From assembly GCA_017354065.1 (NCBI GenBank), contig JAFMRN010000054.1, forward strand, positions 1 to 10,570: a DNA stretch of 10,570 nucleotides, given 5' to 3'. The notes beneath the pieces are model-generated. The model was not told the DNA's origin and made no database searches. It was given only the letters and a program-made list of their open reading frames with translations. Below are positions 5,770-10,570 of this stretch, in pieces. Numbering within the stretch: the first letter of the stretch is position 1; each line of letters opens with the position of its first letter. Both the position numbers and the translations under genes were made by a program. The DNA is from Solirubrobacterales bacterium. GTDB taxonomy: Bacteria; Actinomycetota; Thermoleophilia; Solirubrobacterales; Solirubrobacteraceae.

Positions 5770-6632
5770 GCGCGCTCACCCCGGATCCGGCACACGCCCT
5801 CAGCGCCAGCGGGAACCTGGCGCGGCGCCAGCTGATCAGCCGCATCTTCGTGTCGGGCACCGTCCTGGCCTGCGGCCTGGCCGTGGTGGTGCTCGCGATC
5901 CTGATCCTCTACTGCGCGGTGAACGGCGCGTCGAAGCTGAGCTTCGCGTTCCTGTTCGGCGGCGCGCCCGGGATCGGGCCGGACATAGTCGGCACCGCCG
6001 AGCTGGCCCTGATCGCGGTGCTGATCGCGCTGCCGATCGGCGTGCTCACCGCGCTGGCGCTGGCCGAGTTCGCCTCAGCGCGCCTGGCGCGCGCCTTCCA
6101 AGTCGCCCTGGAGTTGATGGCCGGTCTGCCCCCGGTCCTGCTGGGCGTGTTCGTGGTGATCCTGATCGTCAAGCACTGGCACCAGTCGGCGCTGGCCGGC
6201 GGCGTCGCGATGGCGCTGTTGGAGATGCCGCTGATAGCCGCCACCACGCTCCAGGCGCTGCGCAGCGTTCCCGAGCCGATGCGTAATGGCGCGGAGGCAC
6301 TCGGGGTGGCCCGCTGGCGCACGATCGTCGGCCTGGTGCTGCCGGCCGTGAGCGGCGCGATCCTGACGGCGACGATCCTGGCGACCGCACGTGCCGCGGG
6401 TGACGCGGCGCTGGTGATCTTCACGGCAGGCCCGGATTTCGCGGCGAGCTCGGTCCAGATCGACCCGACCCAGGGCATTCCGAACCTGGCCCAGCACCTG
6501 TTCACGCTGCTCGACACCGGTCAGGCCGCGGCCGCCTGGAGTGCCGCCTTTGTCCTGATGGTGATCATCCTGGCCGCGAACATCGCGGCGCGAGTACTGT
6601 TGACACGAAACAACCGGAAACTGGGTTTATGA
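5766..6632 (+). CDS. pstA: Phosphate ABC transporter permease PstA
   Basis: This is the second permease subunit of the phosphate transporter, 288 aa, the usual size. After a short cytoplasmic N-terminus, membrane segments lie near residues 28-50, 77-100, 118-136, 143-160, 196-215 and 256-278. The EAA loop that docks on PstB is MRNGAEALGVARWRTIVGLVLP (172-193). PstA-type features include the LFGGAPGIGPDIVGTAEL segment before the second membrane helix, and the conserved ELMAGLPPVLLG. The ATG lies in an ATGA overlap with pstC, and the stop is in an ATGA overlap with pstB, so all three transporter genes are one tightly coupled unit. Confidence 0.95.
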   Translation: MSALTPDPAHALSASGNLARRQLISRIFVSGTVLACGLAVVVLAILILYCAVNGASKLSFAFLFGGAPGIGPDIVGTAELALIAVLIALPIGVLTALALAEFASARLARAFQVALELMAGLPPVLLGVFVVILIVKHWHQSALAGGVAMALLEMPLIAATTLQALRSVPEPMRNGAEALGVARWRTIVGLVLPAVSGAILTATILATARAAGDAALVIFTAGPDFAASSVQIDPTQGIPNLAQHLFTLLDTGQAAAAWSAAFVLMVIILAANIAARVLLTRNNRKLGL

Positions 6633-7462
6633 GCGTCGAGACATACGAGCGTTTTGTGTTGAACGGCCGCCGGCCGACTACCCCCGCCGAGGTGGAGCGC
6701 CAGGTCGTCTTTCACGCGGACAGGGTCTCGGTCGACTACGGCGCCAACCGCGCGCTGGACAACGTGTCCTTTGACATCTACCGCAACTACGCGACCGCGC
6801 TGATCGGCCCCTCGGGCTGTGGCAAGTCAACGTTCCTGCGCTGTCTGAATCGGATGAACGACTCAATCGACGGATTCAAGCTGGGCGGCAACCTGACCTA
6901 CCACGGCCACGACCTGTACGGCGCGCAGGCGAATCGCGTCGAGGTTCGCCGCCGGATCGGGATGGTCTTCCAGAAGCCCAACCCGTTCCCGAAGTCGATC
7001 TTCGCCAACGTCGCCTGGGCGCCGCGCAACCTCGGGATGAAGGCCGACCTGGATGCGCGCGTTGAGCGGGCGCTGCGCTCCGCCGCACTCTGGGATGAGG
7101 TCAAGGACCGCCTGGGTTCCTCGGCGCTCGGCCTGTCCGGCGGCCAGCAGCAGCGGCTCTGCATCGCGCGGGCGATCGCGATCGAGCCGGATGTGCTCCT
7201 GCTGGATGAGCCCGCCTCCGCGCTCGATCCGATCGCGACCGCGTCCATTGAGGCACTGATCCACGACCTGAAGCTGCGCTACACGATCGTGATCGTCACC
7301 CACAACATGCAGCAGGCGATCCGCGTCGCCGACCGCACCGCGTTCTTCTCACTCGACCAGAACCGGGCCGGGACGCTGATCGAGTACGACAGCACCGACA
7401 AGCTGTTCTCGCGGCCCGCGGACCAGCGCACGCACGACTACATCACGGGCCAATTCGGTTAG
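6629..7462 (+). CDS. pstB: Phosphate ABC transporter ATP-binding protein PstB
   Basis: This cytoplasmic ATPase drives phosphate import through PstCA. It has 277 aa with complete ABC motifs: Walker A GPSGCGKST (60-68), Q-loop VFQKPNPFPKSI (Gln115), signature LSGGQQQRL (169-177), Walker B VLLLDEP (189-195) and switch His225 in VTHNMQQA. The FQKPNPFPKSI, NRMND and SALDPIAT segments are specific to PstB rather than to general ABC proteins. About 25 residues precede the ABC domain. Its start sits in an ATGA overlap with pstA. In many genomes phoU follows pstB; here a strong hairpin and an oppositely oriented gene follow instead. Confidence 0.97.
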   Translation: MSVETYERFVLNGRRPTTPAEVERQVVFHADRVSVDYGANRALDNVSFDIYRNYATALIGPSGCGKSTFLRCLNRMNDSIDGFKLGGNLTYHGHDLYGAQANRVEVRRRIGMVFQKPNPFPKSIFANVAWAPRNLGMKADLDARVERALRSAALWDEVKDRLGSSALGLSGGQQQRLCIARAIAIEPDVLLLDEPASALDPIATASIEALIHDLKLRYTIVIVTHNMQQAIRVADRTAFFSLDQNRAGTLIEYDSTDKLFSRPADQRTHDYITGQFG

Positions 7463-7465
7463 GGC

Positions 7466-7495
7466 CAGGTCGCGGGCTTTGAGCTCCGCGACCTG
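7466..7495. terminator. Terminator hairpin after pstB
   Basis: CAGGTCGCGG (7466-7475) pairs perfectly with CCGCGACCTG (7486-7495). The 10-base loop GCTTTGAGCT can itself close as GCT-TTG-AGC. It begins 4 bases after the pstB stop, between convergent genes, so it can end transcription from both sides. No T-tract is present. Confidence 0.75.
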
Positions 7496-7508
7496 CAGCA
7501 ACGCCGCC

Positions 7509-7889
7509 TCAGGTCCCGAACAGCTCCGACGTGTCGGCCTGGCGCAGGATCGGCGTCCCGCACTGCCAGCAGAACGCGGCGCCGCTGGAGTGCGGGGCGT
7601 TACAGGACGGGCAGGCGCCCGCCGTCGAGGTCTGCTCGAGCGTGAGGATCCGCTCCACCTCGGACAGCTCGGCGTCAGCGTCCTGGAGCTTGGCCGCGTG
7701 CTGGACTATGACGTCGGCCTTCAGCCGGTTGCGGATCGCCATCTCATAGACCATCCCGCCCAGGTCCCACTGCAGCTCCGCGACCTTTGCGTTGAGCTCG
7801 TCGCGACGGCGCTGGAGGTCGACCACCGGCCGGTCCTCGAGTTGGGTGGTGTCGTGCTCAGTCTGGATGCCGGGAAATGGACGTGCCAT
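7509..7889 (-). CDS. Cytosolic coiled-coil protein with C-terminal zinc ribbon, function unknown
   Basis: This 126-aa protein has no signal peptide or membrane segment. Residues about 22-85 are strongly helical and heptad-like (VVDLQRRRDELNAKVAELQWDLGG, then AAKLQDADAELSEVERIL), consistent with a coiled coil or helical dimer. The C-terminus is a zinc ribbon with Cys93, Cys96, Cys107 and Cys110 (CPSC, then FCWQCGTPI). Its ATG follows the upstream zinc-ribbon membrane gene by only 2 bp, so the two are one operon. Helical-plus-ribbon proteins often act as adaptors or nucleic-acid-associated factors, but nothing here fixes a function. I suspect it works with the membrane protein encoded upstream, because both carry zinc ribbons and share a transcript; that is inference. 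Confidence 0.8.
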   Translation of the reverse strand: MARPFPGIQTEHDTTQLEDRPVVDLQRRRDELNAKVAELQWDLGGMVYEMAIRNRLKADVIVQHAAKLQDADAELSEVERILTLEQTSTAGACPSCNAPHSSGAAFCWQCGTPILRQADTSELFGT

Positions 7890-7891
7890 GT

Positions 7892-8566
7892 CTAGAAGAG
7901 GTTGTCGGTCTGCTTGCCGTTCTTACAGCCAAAGCCGCCCGCCTGGCACTTGGTGCCAACCCCCTGGGAGACCCCGGAGGACTGCTTGGGCACGCCGGCC
8001 TGCTTCACGTTGACCGCGTTGGCCGGGTTGGTCTTGGTCGTGATCTTGATGATCGTCTTGGGTGCGGCGGCGGTCTTGGCCTTCTTGGCCTTGGCCTTGG
8101 CGTGGCGCTTGGGCTTGGACTTGTTCGCGTGTGAGCTGGTGGTCTGCGTGTTGGCGCTCGCGGTCGTCTGCGTCGGCGTCGCCGCGGCGGAGTTGGTCTG
8201 AGACCCGCCGCCGCCGGCGCCGGTGATCACGACGTTCGCCGGCTTCGGGTTCTGCGGCGTCGAGCTGTTGTGGTTGCCGATCAGGAAGCCGACGCCCATT
8301 GCCAGCAACAGCGTGGCGATCCCGGCCAGCAGCGTTGCGCTGGAGGACAGCTCCTTGAAGAAGGGCTTCTTCTTGGGCGGACCCTGAGGCGTGGACCCGC
8401 CCTGCGCGTCGCCGCCGGCGAGTGTGAAGCGTGCCTGACCGCGCCTGGCCCCGCACTCCACGCAGTAGCGCTGGTCGACCGCGAGCTGGGCCCCGCAGGA
8501 CGCGCAGCGGTCGCTGTTGGCCGCCGGAAGCGTGGCTGTGGGGTGAGGTTCCTCGCCAATGGTCAT
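7892..8566 (-). CDS. Membrane-anchored protein with N-terminal zinc ribbon, function unknown
   Basis: This protein has 224 aa from the ATG chosen here; a TTG at 8581 would add five residues, but a TAGATT -10-like element overlaps that TTG. In order it has a zinc ribbon (Cys21, Cys24, Cys35, Cys38; DQRYCVECGARR), a Gly/Pro/Lys linker and one membrane segment (about 76-97, SATLLAGIATLLLAMGVGFLIG). After that come a Thr/Ser/Ala-rich stretch, a very Lys/Ala-rich stretch (about 148-166) and a C-terminal part with Cys207 and Cys214. The basic linker before the segment suggests ribbon inside, tail outside. The ribbon closely resembles that of the divergently encoded 601-aa protein (DQRYCxxCGxR in both), so the two probably share ancestry and role. 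It is co-transcribed with the coiled-coil zinc-ribbon gene. Confidence 0.82.
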   Translation of the reverse strand: MTIGEEPHPTATLPAANSDRCASCGAQLAVDQRYCVECGARRGQARFTLAGGDAQGGSTPQGPPKKKPFFKELSSSATLLAGIATLLLAMGVGFLIGNHNSSTPQNPKPANVVITGAGGGGSQTNSAAATPTQTTASANTQTTSSHANKSKPKRHAKAKAKKAKTAAAPKTIIKITTKTNPANAVNVKQAGVPKQSSGVSQGVGTKCQAGGFGCKNGKQTDNLF

Positions 8567-8579
8567 AGATCGGCCCGCC

Positions 8580-8585
8580 AATCTA
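8580..8585 (-). promoter_or_regulatory. -10-like element for the zinc-ribbon membrane protein operon
   Basis: The minus strand reads TAGATT (TAnnnT) 13 bases before the ATG at 8566, giving a transcript with a leader of only a few bases. The 11-bp-spaced repeats at 8605-8622 lie where an activator that replaces a -35 box would bind. Confidence 0.3.
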
Positions 8586-8604
8586 GCGCGCCAGAAAACT
8601 GGGT

Positions 8605-8622
8605 TGTGAACTTACGGTAAAC
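8605..8622 (-). promoter_or_regulatory. PHO-box-like repeat pair between the divergent zinc-ribbon genes
   Basis: On the minus strand GTTTACC (8622-8616) is followed by GTTCACA (8611-8605) at an exact 11-bp step. This is close to the Streptomyces PhoP unit GTTCACC and to the GTnACC units at pst. Read on the plus strand, the same site is GTGAAC then GTAAAC, also 11 bp apart. It overlaps a dyad (GTG-N3-TTAC-G-GTAA-N3-CAC, 8606-8626), so another regulator is possible. Only two good units are present. Confidence 0.42.
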
Positions 8623-8650
8623 ACACCTTTTTTACAACCGTTGAGCCGTT

Positions 8651-10456
8651 GTGCTGAAAAATTGCCTTGCCCTGATGCGCGCCACTCTGCCATGCCCAAC
8701 CTGTAGTGCCGCGCTGGCATCAGACCAGCGCTACTGCGTCAGCTGCGGAACGCGCGTGCGCGCGCGTCGCGCGCGTGTCCAGGCAACGCTCGATCAGATG
8801 GCCGGCCGGCGCCGGCCCGCAGCCGCGCCGCCCGAGGAGCCAACGCGGCGCTTGCAGATGCCCTCGGCCCGCTCACTGGCAGCCTCGGTGCTGTTGGTGC
8901 TGGGCTTCAGCGCGATGCTCGGCACCGGCAACGCCAGTTTCGCCACGGCGCCGATCAACTACGTGCTGAACGGGGTCTTCGGCGGCCACCCGAGCCAGCA
9001 AGCCCAGGCTGCGGCGGCACCCGTCAGTTCCCCGGCTCCAACCACTAGCGACAGCGGCGGCGGGGGTGACGACTCAGGCTCGTCGAGCTCAAGCTCGAGC
9101 TCCGCCTCCAGCGCCGCGCCCGTGACGACGATCATCCAGCAGGTGGTGATCCAGGCGGCCGCCAAGCGGCATGTCATTACCACCCCGGCAGCAGCTAGCA
9201 GCTCCTCTCCGGGCGGGTCGGACACGGGCGGGACGACCGGCGGGGACAGCGGCACGAGCACCGACACCGGCACCGGTAGCGGGCTGCCGCCGATCAAGCA
9301 CGTGTGGCTGATCATGCTCGGTGACCAGGGTTACAACCAGACCTTCGGTGCCGGCAGCCCGGACTCCTACCTGTCAACGACCTTGGCGCAGAAGGGCGAG
9401 CTGGTCCCCACCTACTACGGCACCAGCCAGGGAGACCTGGCCAATGAGCAGGCGCTGCTGTCCGGCCAGGGTCCGAACCCCCAGACCGTCAAGAACTGCC
9501 CGACCTACAGCGCATTGGCGCCGGGCAACCCGGGCAAGCAGCAACAGGCGTCTGGCAGCGGCTGTGTGATCCCGAAGCGCACGCCGACGCTGATGAGCGA
9601 GCTGACCGCCGCCAAGTACAAGTGGAAGGGCTACATCCAGGGGATGCGCGCGGCCTGCTCGCACCCGGCCCTCGGCGCCGCCAACACCGCGCCGTCCGCA
9701 TCCAACCCGTATGCGACCTGGCGGAACCCGCTGGTCTACTTCGCCGGCGTGACCCAGGACAAGGCCGCGTGCGCGCACGACGTGCCCCTGACCCAGCTGA
9801 ACGGCGACCTGTCCAGCAAGGCCAAGACCCCGAACGTGTCATTGATCCAGGCCGACGCCTGCCACGACGGCAGCGACACGCCCTGTTACACGGGCGCGCC
9901 GGCCGGCACCTCCCAGTCGGACAAGTTCCTGAAGTCGGTGGTCCCGAAGATCATGGCCTCGCCCGCCTACAAGGCTGACGGGATGATCCTGATCACCTTC
10001 GCCCAGGCCCCAAGCAGCGGACCCAACGCCGATCAGACCTCGTGCTGTGAGCAGCCCGCGCACTACCCGAACCTGCCCGCCGCGGACGTCCCCCCGTTGG
10101 CCCAGACATCCACGAGCACCACGACCACCCCGTGCACGAGCACGAGCACGACCACCACAACCACGACCGTCACCGACACGACCCCCACCTGCACCCAGAC
10201 GACGCCGTCCGGGGCCGCGCCCAGCGGCACCGTGCCCTTTGACGGCTCCAAGACCGGCGGCGGCGGCCAGGTCGGCCTGCTGGCCCTGTCCAAGTACGTG
10301 ATGGCCGCCACCCCGGACGCGGCCGACACCTTCAACAACTACTCAGTCCTGCTGTCGATCGAGCAGCTCTTCCACCTGAAGCCGACCGGCTACGCGGCCC
10401 TGCCGAGCCTGACGCCGTTCGGCAGCGCCTTCTACAGCAACTACCAGGGCAGCTGA
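8651..10456 (+). CDS. Zinc-ribbon, membrane-anchored phosphoesterase-like protein with degenerate active site
   Basis: This 601-aa protein begins at GTG 8651; ATG 8675 is an alternative start. It has a zinc ribbon (Cys15, Cys18, Cys30, Cys33; DQRYCVSCGTR), an Arg-rich linker and one membrane segment (about 73-97). A Ser/Gly/Thr linker with Ser runs (about 128-210) leads to a C-terminal phosphoesterase domain of the alkaline phosphatase superfamily (214-597). Recognisable family segments are IKHVWLIML, ALLSGQGPNPQT, WKGYIQGM, HPAL, NPLVYF, DGMILITF, CC, GGGGQVGLLALS and FNNYSVLLSIEQLFHL. Compared with active relatives as I recall them, the residues expected to bind metal or act as nucleophile are changed (Gly224-Asp225, Gln260, Asp262, Ser408, Ala451-Gln452, Asn563). 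It is therefore probably a non-catalytic, extracytoplasmic binding or sensing domain. It is divergent from a gene with a related ribbon. Confidence 0.85.
   Translation: MLKNCLALMRATLPCPTCSAALASDQRYCVSCGTRVRARRARVQATLDQMAGRRRPAAAPPEEPTRRLQMPSARSLAASVLLVLGFSAMLGTGNASFATAPINYVLNGVFGGHPSQQAQAAAAPVSSPAPTTSDSGGGGDDSGSSSSSSSSASSAAPVTTIIQQVVIQAAAKRHVITTPAAASSSSPGGSDTGGTTGGDSGTSTDTGTGSGLPPIKHVWLIMLGDQGYNQTFGAGSPDSYLSTTLAQKGELVPTYYGTSQGDLANEQALLSGQGPNPQTVKNCPTYSALAPGNPGKQQQASGSGCVIPKRTPTLMSELTAAKYKWKGYIQGMRAACSHPALGAANTAPSASNPYATWRNPLVYFAGVTQDKAACAHDVPLTQLNGDLSSKAKTPNVSLIQADACHDGSDTPCYTGAPAGTSQSDKFLKSVVPKIMASPAYKADGMILITFAQAPSSGPNADQTSCCEQPAHYPNLPAADVPPLAQTSTSTTTTPCTSTSTTTTTTTVTDTTPTCTQTTPSGAAPSGTVPFDGSKTGGGGQVGLLALSKYVMAATPDAADTFNNYSVLLSIEQLFHLKPTGYAALPSLTPFGSAFYSNYQGS
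10109..10204 (+). repeat. Thr/Ser low-complexity coding repeat inside the phosphoesterase-like domain
   Basis: Residues about 487-518 are almost entirely Thr and Ser with two Cys, encoded by imperfect repeats of ACC, ACG and AGC codons. The insertion lies between the Cys-Cys pair (465-466) and the GGGGQVG motif (536-542), where relatives I remember have a short loop. It stays in frame. It may be a surface loop, an O-glycosylation target, or slippage-prone DNA. Confidence 0.6.
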
Positions 10457-10459
10457 ATT

Positions 10460-10492
10460 GCACAAAGCTCCCGGCCCGGGCGAGCTTTGTGC
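10460..10492. terminator. Terminator hairpin after the phosphoesterase-like gene
   Basis: GCACAAAGCTC (10460-10470) pairs perfectly with GAGCTTTGTGC (10482-10492), giving an 11-bp stem and an 11-base GC loop, three bases after the stop codon. No T-tract follows. The left part shares 14 identical bases with the sequence after the VOC gene at 9-22. Confidence 0.8.
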
Positions 10493-10536
10493 ACAGATGC
10501 ACGAAAATCGCGCTTAATCGACACGAGCGCCGCTCC

Positions 10537-10570
10537 GCGGACCGCTTTGAGCAAATGAGCACCGGTCCGC
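10537..10570. repeat. Inverted repeat at the window edge, probable terminator of an off-window gene
   Basis: GCGGACCG (10537-10544) pairs perfectly with CGGTCCGC (10563-10570) across an 18-base spacer that includes TTTGAGCAAA. The arms may extend past the window. I see no coding region between 10457 and 10570, so this may end a convergent gene to the right, or be an unrelated palindrome. Confidence 0.35.

Noticed and set aside
7479..8201. Plus-strand frames opposite the two minus-strand zinc-ribbon genes
   Set aside because: The minus-strand proteins have zinc-ribbon Cys patterns, a membrane segment and 2-bp operon spacing. The plus-strand translations have none of these.
10332..10562. Minus-strand 76-aa frame at the right end
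   Set aside because: It spans the perfect terminator hairpin and the 3' end of the phosphoesterase-like gene, and its Cys/Ser/Arg-rich translation has no motif.
1..10570. CRISPR array, tRNA, rRNA, insertion sequence or prophage genes
   Set aside because: No regularly spaced long repeats, no cloverleaf-like sequence noticed, no transposase or integrase motifs, and no paired terminal repeats around a mobile gene were seen.

Overview
The window is GC-rich throughout. It uses TTG and GTG starts, short 4-base or 1-base gene overlaps, and few clear ribosome binding sites. The gene set (Fpg-like glycosylase with an actinobacterial look, MpaB/DUF2236 oxygenase, a PstS of the RSDGSGDS type, small zinc-ribbon membrane proteins) suggests a high-GC Actinomycetota genome. 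Something near Thermoleophilia/Solirubrobacterales is my best guess, but this is inference and no rRNA or marker gene is present to prove it.

Left part (1-3400): a TetR-type regulator and a VOC/glyoxalase-fold protein form a two-gene minus-strand operon (TGATG overlap). Divergent from them is an MpaB-family (DUF2236) oxygenase. The spacer between them holds a 14-bp palindrome and a -10-like element so close to the ATG that the oxygenase mRNA may be leaderless. The oxygenase converges with, and overlaps by 8 bp, a minus-strand Fpg/Nei-type DNA glycosylase. A small unknown protein (98 aa) follows, then a strong bidirectional hairpin.

Middle (3405-7495): a high-affinity phosphate ABC transporter. 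pstS lies on the minus strand, divergent from a tightly overlapping plus-strand pstC-pstA-pstB operon. The 268-base spacer contains two blocks of roughly 11-bp direct repeats (GTnACC units) that look like PHO boxes for a PhoB/PhoP/RegX3-type response regulator. No phoU and no two-component genes are in the window. A 10-bp-stem hairpin closes the pst operon.

Right part (7509-10492): three neighbouring zinc-ribbon genes. Two are on the minus strand: a membrane protein, then a cytosolic coiled-coil protein, 2 bp apart. Divergent from them is a 601-aa protein with an N-terminal zinc ribbon, one membrane segment, a Ser/Gly/Thr linker and a C-terminal phosphoesterase (alkaline phosphatase superfamily) domain. 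That domain keeps its fold-level motifs but appears to have lost essentially every metal-binding and catalytic residue, so it looks like a pseudoenzyme. The 84-base promoter region between the two membrane proteins has a pair of 11-bp-spaced repeats resembling the PHO units at pst.

The most interesting hypothesis is that the right-hand cluster is a phosphate-linked, membrane-spanning zinc-ribbon module that uses a dead phosphoesterase domain as a sensor or binding device. This is inference from architecture, neighbourhood and promoter repeats. A 14-base terminator-arm sequence is shared by the two ends of the window.
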